Shown: one piece after another, positions 14,535-26,386 of the stretch
Layout: the number at the start of each line of letters is the position of its first letter
Numbering within the stretch: position 1 is the stretch's first letter
Assembly (NCBI GenBank): GCA_903938815.1
Contig: CAJAES010000072.1
Coordinates: 62,001 to 126,000 of the forward strand
Source: an uncultured beta proteobacterium
GTDB taxonomy: Bacteria; Pseudomonadota; Gammaproteobacteria; Burkholderiales; Burkholderiaceae_C
Length of the DNA: 64,000 bases
Direction: 5' to 3'
Position numbers and translations under genes: made by a program
Notes under the pieces: model-generated
Database searches by the model: none
Told to the model about the DNA's origin: nothing
The model's input: the letters and a program-made list of their open reading frames with translations, nothing else

Positions 14535-15638
14535 CTACTGCGGCCGGAAGGCGTAGAGCCCGCCGCCGCGTGTCGCCACCAGCAGGGTGGTACCCGCGAG
14601 GACCGGCGCGCCAACGACGGGCGTGCCGTCGGTGGGCAGCCGGAGCTGGGTGCTGCCGTCGACCCGGGACAGGAAATGCACCTGCCCTTCCAGGTCACCG
14701 ACAACCAGCACGCTGCCCGCCAACAGGGGGCCGCTGAGCTCGCGGTAGAGCAGGCGCTCGTTGGTCCAGGCGACATCGCCGCCGGGTGTGCGCCACGCCG
14801 TGAGCCGGCCCGAAGCATCGGCCCCGACGAGCAGTTCGGCGTCGCCGCCGAGCGATGCGGCGCCGGCATTCGGGCGGCTCCAGGTGAGCACCCCACGGCT
14901 GGCATCGACGCACCCGACGGCCGACTGGAACGCCCGGGCACAGACGGTGTCGCCGATGCGCGTGGCGGGACCGACGAGTTCGGCCAGGCGCTCGACCTCG
15001 TTGGTGCCGCGCGGCGTGGCGATGGCCGATTCCCAGCGCAGCGTTCCGCGCAGCGGGTCCAGCGCGACCAGACGCGGCCCCTGACCCACCAGAAGCACGT
15101 TGCGGTAGGAGGCCAGGAGACCAGCCTGGGCCAGTGTCAGCGGTTCACCGGCGCGCTGATAGGTCCAGAGCGAACGGCCGTCGAGCGCATCGAAGGCCTG
15201 CACGGCACGGTCGACACGCAGCACGAACACCCGTTCACCCGCGACCAGCGGTGCCGTCAGCACGCGCGCCGGCAGGCGCTTGCGCCAACGTTCCTGGCCG
15301 CCCTCGAAGACGATCAGTTCGTTGTTGCGGGTCACGACACTGGCGAATCTGCCGTCCGAGCCCACCCCTGCCGAGAGCGGGGCGCCGGCGTTGCCACGCC
15401 AGAGTTCACGCCCGGTGCCGGCATCGAGGCCGAGGACCGTACCGTCGTTTCCGGCGGCGATGAACTGGTCGCTGCGCGCGTTGACGGCCAGCGGGAAGGT
15501 GATGCCGTCCACGCGGGCCTGCCAGACCATGCTGCCGGCAATGGCCGGCGTGAGGGCTTCCAGCGCCGTGGGCTTGGGCTTGTCGGTGGAAGAGCAGGCG
15601 GCCAGCAGAGCCAGCAGCAGCCACGCGACGATCCTCAT
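14535..15638 (-). CDS. bamB: Outer-membrane assembly lipoprotein BamB
   Basis: Lipoprotein of the BAM complex that folds beta-barrel proteins into the outer membrane. The 367-residue protein starts with a lipoprotein signal (VAWLLLALLAACSS, lipobox LAAC) and continues as a PQQ-type beta propeller with repeated GLDAGTGRELWR-like blades. The start at 15638 overlaps the stop of the TPR gene in an ATGA, so translation is probably coupled. The longer listed frame to 16412 is an artefact running through the TPR gene. Confidence 0.94.
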   Translation of the reverse strand: MRIVAWLLLALLAACSSTDKPKPTALEALTPAIAGSMVWQARVDGITFPLAVNARSDQFIAAGNDGTVLGLDAGTGRELWRGNAGAPLSAGVGSDGRFASVVTRNNELIVFEGGQERWRKRLPARVLTAPLVAGERVFVLRVDRAVQAFDALDGRSLWTYQRAGEPLTLAQAGLLASYRNVLLVGQGPRLVALDPLRGTLRWESAIATPRGTNEVERLAELVGPATRIGDTVCARAFQSAVGCVDASRGVLTWSRPNAGAASLGGDAELLVGADASGRLTAWRTPGGDVAWTNERLLYRELSGPLLAGSVLVVGDLEGQVHFLSRVDGSTQLRLPTDGTPVVGAPVLAGTTLLVATRGGGLYAFRPQ

Positions 15639-16309
15639 CGGGCGGCCCCGGATGCCGCAACGGCGGGCGCGGGCGCGGCGCCCATGGCGGTCAGCTTGGC
15701 CTCGACGATGCGCCGGTAGTCCAGGCGCTCCTCCATGCCCTTGTAGGCGGCCTCGAAGGCGGCGCGGGCCTCGGGCTTCTGGCCCTTGGCCAGCAGCACG
15801 TCGCCGCGGCGGTCGGCCACCAGGGCCTCGAAGCCGGTGGCGGTCGCGCTGTCGAGTTGCTTGAGAGCTTCGTCGAACTGCTTGGCCTCCAGCATCAGGC
15901 CGGCCAGGCGCAGGCGGGCGACGGTGCGCAGGGCCTCGTCGGCGCCCTTGTCGGCCACCCAAGCCAGGCTCGTGCGGGCCGCGTCGGGCTGGCCCTTGTC
16001 GAACTGCACGCGCGCGGTCAGGAGGCCGGCCTGCGCCGCATAGGCGGTGCTGCCGTAGCGGTCCTGCAGGTCCTTGAAGACGCGGGCGCTGCGTTCGACA
16101 TCGCCTGCCTGTGCGCTGCGCTCGAACTCGTCGAACATCGCGCTGGCCTTGATGGCCTGGTCGCGCTGCCAGTAGTTCCAGCCGTTCCAGGCCGCGTAGG
16201 CGCCCAGCACCAGCACCAGCAGCCAGGTGATCAGGTTGCCGTACTGCTTCCAGAACGCCTTGATCGCGTCGAGTTGCTCCTGCTCTTGCAGGTCGAGAGG
16301 TGTCGCCAT
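15635..16309 (-). CDS. YfgM-like tetratricopeptide membrane protein
   Basis: A 224-residue protein with a cytoplasmic N-terminus (LDLQEQEQLDAIKAFWKQY), one membrane helix (LITWLLVLVLGAYAAWNGW) and a periplasmic TPR-like alpha domain. In E. coli the YfgM relative is associated with the Sec translocon and periplasmic chaperones. The gene lies between hisS and bamB as in most proteobacteria, and shares an ATGA overlap with bamB. The start at 16309 was chosen over 16363 because the family begins just before the DLQEQEQ segment. Confidence 0.88.
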   Translation of the reverse strand: MATPLDLQEQEQLDAIKAFWKQYGNLITWLLVLVLGAYAAWNGWNYWQRDQAIKASAMFDEFERSAQAGDVERSARVFKDLQDRYGSTAYAAQAGLLTARVQFDKGQPDAARTSLAWVADKGADEALRTVARLRLAGLMLEAKQFDEALKQLDSATATGFEALVADRRGDVLLAKGQKPEARAAFEAAYKGMEERLDYRRIVEAKLTAMGAAPAPAVAASGAAR

Positions 16310-16335
16310 GGATGAACCGGGAAATGGATCGGGGA

Positions 16336-17610
16336 TTATGGGGTGCGCAGCGCAGCCGCCCATGCGGCCACGTCGGCAATCGGATGCGCCTTCTGCGCCG
16401 CGCCGGCGTCACGCAGGGGCTTGACGCTGACTTCGCCTCGGGAAAGCTCGTCGGCGCCGAAGACCAGTGCGTGCCGGGCGCCGGAGGCGTCGGCTCGCTT
16501 GAACTGGGACTTCATGCTGCCGCCGCCAGCGTGCAACTGCACGCAGACACCGACCGCGCGCAGCGCCTCCACGGTGCGCACGACCACGGGCAATGCCGCA
16601 GGATCGGGCACGATGGCGTAGGCATCGGGGACCGGCGGGGCCGGGTTGCGGCCGAGCTGCTGCACGAGATCGAGCACGCGCTCGATGCCCATGCCCCAGC
16701 CGATGCCGGGCGCCGGCTTGCCGCCCACCATCTCCATGAGCCCGTCGTAGCGGCCACCGCCGCAGATGGTGCCCTGGGCGCCGAGTTGATCGGTCACCCA
16801 CTCGAAGACCGTGAGGTTGTAGTAATCCATGCCGCGCACGAGGCGCGGGTTGATGCGGTACGGCTGCCCGGCGGCGTCGAGCATGGCGCGCAGCGCGTCG
16901 AAGTGCCTGAGCGAGTCCTCGCCGAGGTAGTTCATCAGCTGCGGCGCCGCCTCGACCAGCGGCTGCATCGCCGGGTTCTTGGTGTCCAGGATGCGCAGCG
17001 GGTTGCTGTGCAGGCGGCGCAGCGCCTCGGCGTCCAGCAGTTCGCGGTGGGCCTCGAAGTGCGCGATCAGCGCGGCGCGGTGCGCCTGCCGCTCGGCGGG
17101 CTGGCCCAGGCTGTTGATGTCCAGGCGCACTTCCCCAAGGCCCAGGTCCTGCCAGAGCGCCCGGCACATCAGGATGACTTCGGCGTCGACATCCGGGCCG
17201 CCGTAGCCCAGGGCCTCGACGCCCACCTGGTGGAACTGCCGGTACCGGCCGCGCTGCGGCCGTTCGTGGCGGAACATCGGGCCGATGTAGAACAGGCGCT
17301 TGCCGCCGTCGTACAGCGCCGAGTGCTCCACCATCGCCCGCACGACGCCGGCCGTGCCTTCGGGGCGCAGCGTGAGCGGGTCGCCGTTCATGCTGTCGGT
17401 GAAGGAATACATCTCCTTCTCGACGATGTCCGTCACCTCGCCGAGGCCGCGCACGAAGAGCGGCGTGTGCTCGAGGATGGGCGTGCGCACGTTCTGGTAC
17501 GCGTACCGCCGCATGAGGCGGCGCACGATGTCTTCGAACCACTCCCAGCGCGCCGATTCCGGCGGCAGGATGTCGTTCATGCCTTTGACGGCCTTGATGG
17601 GATCAGCCAT
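16336..17610 (-). CDS. hisS: Histidyl-tRNA synthetase
   Basis: Class II synthetase that charges tRNA-His. The 424-residue protein has motif 2 ([20 protein letters not shown]) near residue 110, the histidine-specific loop around [13 protein letters not shown] near 260, motif 3 within [19 protein letters not shown]-like sequence near 300, and a C-terminal anticodon-binding domain. It lies between ispG (36 bases upstream) and the TPR gene. Confidence 0.98.
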   Translation of the reverse strand: MADPIKAVKGMNDILPPESARWEWFEDIVRRLMRRYAYQNVRTPILEHTPLFVRGLGEVTDIVEKEMYSFTDSMNGDPLTLRPEGTAGVVRAMVEHSALYDGGKRLFYIGPMFRHERPQRGRYRQFHQVGVEALGYGGPDVDAEVILMCRALWQDLGLGEVRLDINSLGQPAERQAHRAALIAHFEAHRELLDAEALRRLHSNPLRILDTKNPAMQPLVEAAPQLMNYLGEDSLRHFDALRAMLDAAGQPYRINPRLVRGMDYYNLTVFEWVTDQLGAQGTICGGGRYDGLMEMVGGKPAPGIGWGMGIERVLDLVQQLGRNPAPPVPDAYAIVPDPAALPVVVRTVEALRAVGVCVQLHAGGGSMKSQFKRADASGARHALVFGADELSRGEVSVKPLRDAGAAQKAHPIADVAAWAAALRTP

Positions 17611-17646
17611 GGATGATTCTCGCGGGCGATCGGCCCGCGCTGCGGT

Positions 17647-18920
<1,274 letters not shown>

Positions 18921-18924
<4 letters not shown>

Positions 18925-19766
18925 TTCAGTTCAAGGCGGGCGATGTTGTCGCGGGTCTGCGGCGACAGGTCGACCGGCTGCCCGCGGAAGGAAATCTCGG
19001 TGGCCGAGGCGTTTCCGACCGTCAGGCGCAGCGGCAGCGCGCCGTCCAGGCCGACGCTCTCGCCTGGCTGCACGGTCCGGGACAGCAGCGGGCGGTTGCC
19101 GCCATCCGTGACCTCGACCCAGCTGGCCTCACGCGTGCGCAGCGTGAGAAGGCCCGGCCCGGTGGCCGCAGCGGTGCCCGAAGGCGCCGAGGCCGCCGGA
19201 CTTGCGGGCGCCGCAGGCGCGGGCGCGGCGTGCACGGTTTCGCCGGCAGGCTCGGAAGCCGCCAGGGACGGCATGGGGACGAGCTCGGACACGGCGGAAG
19301 CCGCAGCCGAAGCCGCGGCCGGGAGACTGGGCACGGTGGTTGCGCCACGTGGCCACAGCCAGACCACCAGCGCGGCAACCACCAGCAGGCCGACCACGCC
19401 GGTCGCGGGGTGCCTCAGCAGGCCGCCGAGGGCCGGCTCCGCAGCGCCGGGGCGCTCCCGGAAGGGCGTGTTCAGGCCCGAAGAGACCTGATCCAGCGAT
19501 GCGGTGTCATGGCGCGGCAGCAACGCGAGCACCGGTGCGGCATCGATCTTGAGAGCACGGCAGACCGTCTGCGCCAGCGCGCGGGCGAAGGTCGCATCGG
19601 GCAGCTCTTCGAGATGGTCGCGCTCCAGCGCCTCCAGCTTGCGCTGGGGCACCTTCAGCGACGCGGCCAACGCCGCGATGTGCAGACCCTGCGCCTCGCG
19701 CGCCTGCCGCAGCAAGCGGCCTGCGGTCATGGGCGCGGCGCTGGGAACCGGAGACTCTTCAGCCAT
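18921..19766 (-). CDS. rodZ: RodZ-like helix-turn-helix membrane protein
   Basis: A 281-residue cell-shape type protein. An N-terminal HTH domain ([19 protein letters not shown], then [12 protein letters not shown]) is followed by one membrane helix ([16 protein letters not shown], near residue 110), an Ala/Pro-rich spacer and a C-terminal periplasmic DUF4115 beta domain (about 205-281). RodZ links MreB to the cell wall machinery. The start at 19766 overlaps the pilW stop by eight bases. The same position before ispG is occupied by rodZ in E. coli, which supports the call. Confidence 0.82.
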
Positions 19767-20541
19767 CGAACCGACCTGTTTCGTACAAGAGCGTTTCAGG
19801 GCTCTGGGGGAATCGCTGGCGCAGCTGGTCGCCGAGACCTCGCACGCCGGGGGCATTGGACAGCTTGTGCTCGATGCGGGCCGCCAGCCACAGCGTCTGC
19901 GCATTGGCATTGGCGGATTCGGCGTTCACGCGGCGCAGGTAGAACCGGGCACGCTCGAACTCGCCGAGCTTGTAGAGGACTTCGCCGAGGTTGAAGGCCG
20001 TGCCGGGGTTTCGCGGGTCCATCTCGTAGGAGCGCGTCAGCGTGCGGTCGGCCTCCTTGAGGCGCCCCGCGCGAGCCTCGCACAGGCCCTTGGCCAGCAG
20101 CGTGCGCGGCACCTCGCGGTAGGTGGGCACGGCCACGGCGCGGTCGAACATGGCGCCGGCTTCGTCCCAGCGCCGCGACTGGCACATGAACCAGCCGTAG
20201 TTGTGCATGGTGTCGGCGTTGCGGGCGTCGATCTGCAGGGCGCGCTGGAAGCTCTCCTCGGCCAGCTTGGGCTCTTCGAGGGATGCGTAGATCAGGCCGC
20301 GAAGGTTGTAGCCCTCGACCATGTCGGGGCGCGCAGCCAGGGCCTGCTTGATCTCGTCGAGCGCGGTCGTCGACTGGCCCCGCCCGTAGTACCCGGCCGC
20401 CAGCTCGAGCCGCAGCTTGGCGCGGCGGTCGTTGTCGGTCATGTCCGACGCGGTGCGCAGGTCCTGGGACGGTGGCGCGGCACAGCCCGCCATCAGGGCT
20501 GCGGCGACCAGGGCCAGAGCAGTCATCAGGCGGTGCGTCAT
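19759..20541 (-). CDS. pilW: Type IV pilus biogenesis/stability lipoprotein PilW (PilF)
   Basis: Outer-membrane lipoprotein needed for PilQ secretin multimer assembly. The 260-residue protein starts with a lipoprotein signal ([13 protein letters not shown]) and has about five TPR units, for example [20 protein letters not shown] and [20 protein letters not shown]. It is flanked by rlmN (4-base overlap) and rodZ, the classical order. The pilus genes it serves are not in this window. Confidence 0.88.
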   Translation of the reverse strand: MTHRLMTALALVAAALMAGCAAPPSQDLRTASDMTDNDRRAKLRLELAAGYYGRGQSTTALDEIKQALAARPDMVEGYNLRGLIYASLEEPKLAEESFQRALQIDARNADTMHNYGWFMCQSRRWDEAGAMFDRAVAVPTYREVPRTLLAKGLCEARAGRLKEADRTLTRSYEMDPRNPGTAFNLGEVLYKLGEFERARFYLRRVNAESANANAQTLWLAARIEHKLSNAPGVRGLGDQLRQRFPQSPETLLYETGRFDG

Positions 20542-21665
20542 GGGGAGACCTCCGATGCCGGCGCGATGGAAATCACGCGGCGTGCCATGCGCTCTCGGGC
20601 GTTGGTGCGGTCCTGCACCTCGCCGGCGAGCTGTCCGCAGGCGGCGTCGATGTCGTCGCCGCGGGTCTTGCGCACGGTCGTCACGAAACCGCCCTCCTGC
20701 AGCACACGGGCAAAGGCCAGCACGCGTTCACGCGGCGAGCGCTTCAGCCCCGACGCCGGGAAGGGATTGAACGGGATCAGGTTGAACTTGCAGGGCACAC
20801 GCTCGCGGCGCATCAGCTGCACCAGCGCCTGCGCCTGCTCGGGCGAGTCGTTCACGCCGTCGAGCATGCAGTACTCGAACATGATGAAGTCGCGCGGCGC
20901 CGCGGCCATGTAGTCGCGGCAGGCGGCCAGCAGTTCGTGGATGGGGTACTTGCGGTTGAGTGGCACGAGATCGTCGCGCAGTGCGTCATCCGGCGCGTGC
21001 AGTGACACGGCCAGCGCCACCGGGCAATCGTCGCGCAGCCGCTCGATCATGGGCACCACGCCCGAAGTGGACACGGTCACACGCCGGCGCGACAGCCCGT
21101 AGGCATGGTCGTCGAGCATCACGCGCAGCGCCGGCACCAAAGCCGAGTAGTTCTGCAGCGGCTCGCCCATGCCCATCATCACGACGTTGTCGATCACGCG
21201 CTCGCTGGGCGCCAGGCCCATGCGCTTGTGCAACTGGTGCTCGGCAAACCACAGCTGGGCCAGGATCTCCCCGGTGCTCAGGTTGCGGCTGAAGCCCTGG
21301 TGCCCTGTGGAACAGAAGCGGCAGGCCACGGCGCAGCCTGCCTGCGAGGACACGCACAGCGTGCCGCGGTCTTCTTCCGGAATGAAAACGGTCTCGACGG
21401 CATTGCCGTCGCCGACGTCGAACAGCCACTTGATGGTGCCGTCCGTCGACTGGTGTTCGGAGACCACCGGCAGCGGGCGGACCTCGGCCACGCCGGCCAG
21501 CTTGGCCCGCAGGGACTTGGCGAGGTCGGACATCGAATCGAAGTCAGCCGCGCCCTTCTGATGGATCCAGCGGAAGAGCTGGACGGCGCGAAAGCGCTTC
21601 TCGCCCAGGCTTTCGCAGTAGGCGGTCAGCCCCTCGAGATCGAAGTCGAGCAGATTGACCGCCAT
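20538..21665 (-). CDS. rlmN: Dual-specificity 23S rRNA/tRNA adenine-C2 methyltransferase RlmN
   Basis: Radical-SAM enzyme that methylates A2503 of 23S rRNA and A37 of certain tRNAs. The 375-residue protein carries the radical-SAM cluster motif CAVACRFC near residue 110 and the GMGEPLQNY motif near 170. The methyl-carrying Cys lies in [12 protein letters not shown] near 345. It is eight bases downstream of ndk on the same strand. Confidence 0.97.
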   Translation of the reverse strand: MAVNLLDFDLEGLTAYCESLGEKRFRAVQLFRWIHQKGAADFDSMSDLAKSLRAKLAGVAEVRPLPVVSEHQSTDGTIKWLFDVGDGNAVETVFIPEEDRGTLCVSSQAGCAVACRFCSTGHQGFSRNLSTGEILAQLWFAEHQLHKRMGLAPSERVIDNVVMMGMGEPLQNYSALVPALRVMLDDHAYGLSRRRVTVSTSGVVPMIERLRDDCPVALAVSLHAPDDALRDDLVPLNRKYPIHELLAACRDYMAAAPRDFIMFEYCMLDGVNDSPEQAQALVQLMRRERVPCKFNLIPFNPFPASGLKRSPRERVLAFARVLQEGGFVTTVRKTRGDDIDAACGQLAGEVQDRTNARERMARRVISIAPASEVSP

Positions 21666-21673
21666 GGCCGGAA

Positions 21674-22099
21674 TCAGCGGCTGAAGACGTTCATCGCGGG
21701 GAAGAAGAACGCCACCTCGGCGGCAGCGGTCTCCGCGGCGTCGGAGCCGTGCACCGCGTTGGCGTCGATGCTGTCGGCGAAATCGGCACGGATGGTGCCC
21801 TTCTCGGCCTTCTTCGGATCGGTCGCGCCCATCAGGTCGCGGTTCTTCGCGATCGCGCCTTCACCTTCGAGCACGGTGATCATCACCGGGCCGGAAATCA
21901 TGAAGTCCACGAGATCCTTGAAGAAGGGACGCGCCTTGTGCACGGCATAGAAGGCCTCGGCCTCGCCGCGCGAAAGATGGGCCATGCGGGCTGCCGCGAT
22001 CTTCAGACCTGCGCCTTCAAAACGGGCATAGATCTGGCCGATCACATTCTTCGCCACGGCATCGGGCTTGATGATCGACAGGGTACGTTCGACGGCCAT
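21674..22099 (-). CDS. ndk: Nucleoside diphosphate kinase
   Basis: Balances nucleoside triphosphate pools by phosphate transfer through a phospho-histidine. The 141-residue protein starts at [17 protein letters not shown] and has the active-site motif [20 protein letters not shown] containing the catalytic His. The listed start at 22135 would add 12 residues absent from the family. It heads the rlmN-pilW-rodZ-ispG series. Confidence 0.98.
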   Translation of the reverse strand: MAVERTLSIIKPDAVAKNVIGQIYARFEGAGLKIAAARMAHLSRGEAEAFYAVHKARPFFKDLVDFMISGPVMITVLEGEGAIAKNRDLMGATDPKKAEKGTIRADFADSIDANAVHGSDAAETAAAEVAFFFPAMNVFSR

Positions 22100-22155
22100 G
22101 AAAAGCTCTCCTGAATCAATGACTTGGATAAACAACTGATTGTAGCGTCGAGGCC

Positions 22156-24483
22156 TCAGCGACGGCGTCCGCCGCCACCGCGACGCCCGCCGCCTCCACC
22201 GCCGCCCCCGCCACCGCCGCCGTTCATCTTGCGATGGAAGGCGTCGGCGCCGATGTAGCCCACGGCGGTCTGCATCGGGTCGGGTTGGCCGTCGGGGGTC
22301 TTCGGGCCGCGCAGCTTGCCGCCGCCCAGCGGCTTGGCCTTCTGCACGAAGCGCTTGTCGTAGGTCTGCTGCAGCGGGTTCGGGATCGGCCCGTCCTCGG
22401 GCAGGTCACGACGCGCCTTGCTGCGCTGCATGACGGTCTTGTCGTAGGTCTGCTGCAGCGGATTCGGAATCGGGCCGATGTTCTCGTCATCGTCGTCGTC
22501 GCCGCGCGGCGCTTCGCGGCGCGCCTGCTGGACAGCTCGACGGTCGTAGGTCTGCTGCAACGGGTTCGGGATCGTCGGACCATCGCCACGCGGCTCGCCG
22601 CGAGGCTCACCCCGGGGCTCTCCCCGCGGCTCGCCGCGGGCCTGGCCACCCGGGCGGCCTTCGCCGCGGCCGGGGGCCTGGCCGGGGCCCTGCCCTTCGA
22701 CACGGCCATCGCCACGGGGCTTGTTGCGCCCGCGGCGGCCCTTGCGGTCGCCCTCGCCTGCCTGCTCGGGCCTGGCTTCGCGGCCGTCACGCTGTTCGCG
22801 CTGTTCGCGCTGGTCGCGTGGCTCGCGCTGTTCGCGCGGGCCCGGGGCGCCCGGCACGGCCGCCAGGCGGCGCAGCGTGCGCACATCGTCTTCGCTCAGG
22901 TCGACCCAGACGCCGCGTTTCAGGCCGCGCGGCAGCACCACGGTGCCGTAACGGATCCGGATCAGGCGGCTGACGGCGTGACCCACGGACTCGAAGAGCT
23001 TGCGCACCTCGCGGTTGCGGCCTTCGGTGATGACGACGCGGTACCAGTGGTTCGCGCCTTCGCCGCCGCCGTCCTCGATGCTCTTGAACCCGGCGCGCTG
23101 GCCGTCGATCTCGACGCCTTCGAGCAGGCGGTTGCGCTGCGCCTCGTCGAGCACGCCGAGCGAACGCACCGCGTACTCGCGCTCCACGCCGAAGCGCGGG
23201 TGCATGAGCTGGTTCGCCAGTTCGCCGGAGTTCGTGAAGAGCAGCAGGCCTTCGGTGTTCAGGTCCAGGCGTCCGACAGACTGCCACTTGCCCTGCTGAA
23301 GGCGCGGCAGGCGCCGGAACACCGTGGGGCGCTGCTGCGGGTCGTCGTGCGAGACCACCTCGCCCGCAGGCTTGTGATAAGCCAGCACGCGCGCCTTCGG
23401 GGGCTGGATGCGCACGCGGATGGGCTTGCCATCGACGCGGACGTTGTCGCCGTAGCTGATGCGCTGGCCCGTGTGCGCGGCCTCGCCGTTCACGGTGACT
23501 CGGCCGTCGGCGATCATCTGCTCGAGATCGCGGCGCGAGCCGATGCCGGCCTGGGCCAGCACCTTGTGCAGCTTGGGCGCGTCGGGCTCGGGCGCCAGCA
23601 CGCGCTTGCCGGCGCCGTCCTCGGCGCTGCCCTGCGGCATGCCAGGCTCGGTTGCGGCCTCGGCGGCGTTGTCGCCCGCCTCGCCGGCTTCACCAGCCTC
23701 GAGACCGGCATCGCCGTCATTGGCTTCCTCACCGGGCAGCGGCTCCTCGCCCACTTCGTCGTAGGCGCCGGACAGGACTTCGGCAAAACGCTCGACGGCG
23801 CTGGCCGCAGCGGGCGGCGCCGCCGGGGCATCGCCCGTGGCACCCGGCGCGCCAGGCGCGCCCTCTTCCCGTCCATCGCGGCCTTCGCCGCCACGGCGTC
23901 GTCCGCGCCGGCGATTGCGGCTTCGGCGGCCCTCGCGGGCTTCGCCCGATTCACCACCCTCGCCAGCCTCGGCCGCACCGGCGTTTCCGCCCTCGCTTGA
24001 TGCCTCGCCTGTGCCCGTGCCCGTGCCTGTACCCGTGCTTGTACCCGTACTTGTACCCGCGCTCGTGCCCGCGCTGTCGCGCTCGCCGCCGGCGTCACTG
24101 CCAGCCCGGCCAGCCGAATCGCCGCTGGCTTGAGCGCCGGATTGGAGGGCGGGTTCACGATCACCGCCACCACCGGCCGGTGCATGGCCGGCCGTCGACC
24201 CGGCACTGCCCGGAGCGGGCTCAGCCTCCGCTGCGACCGCAGCGGCAGCCCTGCGCTTCCTGGGGGCGGGCCGCACAGGCGCATCGGCGGGCGCGGGGGC
24301 ATCGGAAGGCGCGTCAGCACTCGCGTCAACAGGCGCAGCGGCGTCGGCGGACATCGAGCCTTCCGCAGCAGCGTCGGTCGCAAGGACCTTCTTGCGCGGC
24401 GCCCGGCGCTTCTTCGGCGCGGCTTCGGCGGCGTCGGGCGTGACCGGATCGGTCACGGGGGGGTCGGCATCGCTCGGATTCAT
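22156..24483 (-). CDS. rluB: 23S rRNA pseudouridine synthase RluB with long low-complexity N- and C-terminal extensions
   Basis: Makes pseudouridine 2605 in 23S rRNA. Only residues about 303-535 of 775 are the enzyme: an S4 RNA-binding domain ([20 protein letters not shown]) and the RsuA/RluB catalytic core with the nucleophilic Asp in [15 protein letters not shown] (D407). Residues 1-300 are Ala/Gly/Pro-rich with basic clusters and a (GT)n run. The tail from 545 has QRE/PRD and RGEP repeats, three copies of [10 protein letters not shown] (about 638, 672, 700) and a poly-Gly stretch with Arg. The E. coli enzyme is less than half this length. The start overlaps the scpB stop by four bases. Confidence 0.92.
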   Translation of the reverse strand: MNPSDADPPVTDPVTPDAAEAAPKKRRAPRKKVLATDAAAEGSMSADAAAPVDASADAPSDAPAPADAPVRPAPRKRRAAAAVAAEAEPAPGSAGSTAGHAPAGGGGDREPALQSGAQASGDSAGRAGSDAGGERDSAGTSAGTSTGTSTGTGTGTGTGEASSEGGNAGAAEAGEGGESGEAREGRRSRNRRRGRRRGGEGRDGREEGAPGAPGATGDAPAAPPAAASAVERFAEVLSGAYDEVGEEPLPGEEANDGDAGLEAGEAGEAGDNAAEAATEPGMPQGSAEDGAGKRVLAPEPDAPKLHKVLAQAGIGSRRDLEQMIADGRVTVNGEAAHTGQRISYGDNVRVDGKPIRVRIQPPKARVLAYHKPAGEVVSHDDPQQRPTVFRRLPRLQQGKWQSVGRLDLNTEGLLLFTNSGELANQLMHPRFGVEREYAVRSLGVLDEAQRNRLLEGVEIDGQRAGFKSIEDGGGEGANHWYRVVITEGRNREVRKLFESVGHAVSRLIRIRYGTVVLPRGLKRGVWVDLSEDDVRTLRRLAAVPGAPGPREQREPRDQREQREQRDGREARPEQAGEGDRKGRRGRNKPRGDGRVEGQGPGQAPGRGEGRPGGQARGEPRGEPRGEPRGEPRGDGPTIPNPLQQTYDRRAVQQARREAPRGDDDDDENIGPIPNPLQQTYDKTVMQRSKARRDLPEDGPIPNPLQQTYDKRFVQKAKPLGGGKLRGPKTPDGQPDPMQTAVGYIGADAFHRKMNGGGGGGGGGGGGRRGGGGRRR
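24014..24073 (+). repeat. Degenerate hexanucleotide array inside rluB
   Basis: About ten six-base units of the CCCGTG/CCTGTA/CTTGTA type in tandem. Read on the minus strand they encode the alternating Gly-Thr run in the N-terminal extension of RluB, so length changes would stay in frame. Confidence 0.75.
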
Positions 24484-25217
24484 GGCGTGGGTTCTTCCGC
24501 GGAAGGGGGTGCGGGTGGTGAGACGTCGACCGCTGGGGTCGCGTCTTCGACGGGGGCGTCTGCGGCTTCGACGGTTTCGACAGGCTCGACGGACTCGGCC
24601 GGCTCGTCAGGCGCGGCTTCCAGGGGCAGTTGGGGCTGCTCGTCGTCGGCCGTCCCGGGTGACTCGGCAGGCAGCGCCTGCAAGGCGGCCAGGGCTTCCT
24701 CGCCACCGTGCGCCTCGATGGGCGGCAGTTGCGAGAGGCTCTCCAGCCCCAGGTCGTCGAGAAACTGCCGGGTCGTGGCGTACAGCGCAGGGCGGCCCGG
24801 GGCCTCCCGGTAGCCGATGGCCTCGATCCAGCCGCGGTCCTCGAGCTGCTTGACGATCTGGGTGCTGACGGTCACACCGCGGATGTCCTCGATGTCGCCG
24901 CGGGTCACGGGTTGGCGGTAGGCGACGATGGCCAGCGTCTCGAGCGCCGCGCGCGAATAGCGCGGCGGCTTCTCGGGGTGCAGGCGATCGAGGTAGCTGC
25001 GCATCTCCGCGCGGCTCTGGAAGCGCCAGCCGGAAGCCAGGGAAACGAGCTCCACGCCGCGGCCCTGCCAGTCGGCAGCCAACTCATCCAGCAGCGTGCG
25101 CAGCGTGTCCGAGCCGATCTGGTCGTCGAAGAGTACCTTCAACTCGCGCAGCGGCAGCGGCATCGGCGCGCAGATGAGCGCGGTCTCGAGGACGCGTTTC
25201 GCATCCGTTGTGTTCAT
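24480..25217 (-). CDS. scpB: Segregation and condensation protein B
   Basis: Winged-helix partner of the SMC-ScpA chromosome condensation complex. From the ATG at 25217 the protein is 245 residues. Residues 1-170 hold two winged-helix domains ([20 protein letters not shown] and the nearby [13 protein letters not shown]). The rest is an acidic Pro/Val/Ala-rich tail. scpA and smc are not adjacent. The listed start at 26027 would run out of the family and antisense through rluD. Confidence 0.9.
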   Translation of the reverse strand: MNTTDAKRVLETALICAPMPLPLRELKVLFDDQIGSDTLRTLLDELAADWQGRGVELVSLASGWRFQSRAEMRSYLDRLHPEKPPRYSRAALETLAIVAYRQPVTRGDIEDIRGVTVSTQIVKQLEDRGWIEAIGYREAPGRPALYATTRQFLDDLGLESLSQLPPIEAHGGEEALAALQALPAESPGTADDEQPQLPLEAAPDEPAESVEPVETVEAADAPVEDATPAVDVSPPAPPSAEEPTP

Positions 25218-25363
25218 GCCAATCCAGGTCCAAGGGGGCAAGCCGCGCTGTACGCGGCAGTGCCGGGGGGCCGGGGTCTCGCCAACGAGGGAACCCGGGC
25301 CAGGGCGCGCTGAGGTGCGGGGCCGCTGTGCGGCCATCCGGCACACTGCGGGCCGTCGGGAGC

Positions 25364-26341
25364 TTATTCTAGTCCCTGCGCGCCCGCAACGGCAGACCAG
25401 GCCGCAGCGAAGTCGGGCGGCGGCGCGCAGCGCACCTCCACCACCGCGCCCGTCACCGGATGCGTGAGCACCAGGCGAAACGCGTGCAGGCCCTGGCGCA
25501 CGAGCCCCAGCGCCGGGTGGCCGCCATAGACCGTGTCGCCCACCAGCGGGTGCCCGCGCGACGCCAGATGGACCCGGATCTGGTGCGTGCGGCCCGTGTG
25601 CAGCGCGCACCGGAGCGCACTGAAACCGCCCTTCACGGCCACGCGCCGCACGTCGGTGCGCGCCGGTTTGCCGTTGGCAACCACCGCCATCCGGACCCGG
25701 GACACCGGGTCCCTGCCGATCGGCGCCTCGATGCTGAACTCCGCCCCGGTCACCGCACCTTCGGCGATGGCGAGATAGCGGCGCTGCACGCTGCGATCCG
25801 CGATGGCCCGCGACAGCGCCGTCACCGCCAGCAGCGTCTTGCCGACGACCATCACGCCCGAGGTGTCCTTGTCGAGACGGTGAACGATGCCGGCGCGTGG
25901 CAGTTGGGCCGCGCCGGGGTGGCGCGCCAGCAGGCCGTTCAGCAAGGTGCCCGACCAGTTGCCGGCAGCCGGGTGCACCACCAGACCTGCCGGCTTGTCG
26001 AGCACCAGCAGATGCTCGTCCTCCCACAGAGCCGTGATCTCCTTGGCCTGCGGGCGGAAGGCCAGGCTCTCGTCGGTCGGCACGAGGTCCACCGCGAGCT
26101 TCTGGCGCGCCCGCACCCGGCGCGAGGACGCGGTGGCCACCACGCCGTCCAGCCGCACATGGCCGCGCTCCACCAGGGCCTGCATCCAGGTGCGCGAGAA
26201 CTCGGGCACCCGCACGGCGAGCACCTTGTCCAGGCGCTCGCCGTGTTCGGCCGAGGTGATCGGGGCCTCGCGTGTCTCGAAGGCCCCGCCGGCCTCATCC
26301 TCGTCCATCGGGCCTGCGGTGGCCGCGTCTCTATAATCCAT
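25364..26341 (-). CDS. rluD: 23S rRNA pseudouridine synthase RluD
   Basis: Forms pseudouridines 1911, 1915 and 1917 in helix 69 of 23S rRNA. From the ATG at 26341 the protein is 325 residues with an S4 domain ([20 protein letters not shown]) and the catalytic motif [16 protein letters not shown] near residue 150. A second in-frame ATG at 26308 is a possible start. bamD is divergent, with 45 bases between the two start codons, the arrangement also seen in E. coli. Confidence 0.93.
   Translation of the reverse strand: MDYRDAATAGPMDEDEAGGAFETREAPITSAEHGERLDKVLAVRVPEFSRTWMQALVERGHVRLDGVVATASSRRVRARQKLAVDLVPTDESLAFRPQAKEITALWEDEHLLVLDKPAGLVVHPAAGNWSGTLLNGLLARHPGAAQLPRAGIVHRLDKDTSGVMVVGKTLLAVTALSRAIADRSVQRRYLAIAEGAVTGAEFSIEAPIGRDPVSRVRMAVVANGKPARTDVRRVAVKGGFSALRCALHTGRTHQIRVHLASRGHPLVGDTVYGGHPALGLVRQGLHAFRLVLTHPVTGAVVEVRCAPPPDFAAAWSAVAGAQGLE
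26332..26337 (+). promoter_or_regulatory. Candidate -10 box for bamD
   Basis: A perfect TATAAT lies about 50 bases before the bamD start and overlaps the rluD initiation region on the other strand. No good -35 box is seen at the right distance, so the promoter assignment is tentative. Confidence 0.4.
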
Positions 26342-26386
26342 GACTGCATTCTCTGCGAGCGGCCGCCCGGTCGCGATCCCCCGACG

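Noticed and set aside
13047-15719. Plus-strand ORF of 890 aa opposite der and bamB
   Set aside because: Antisense shadow with no recognisable fold.
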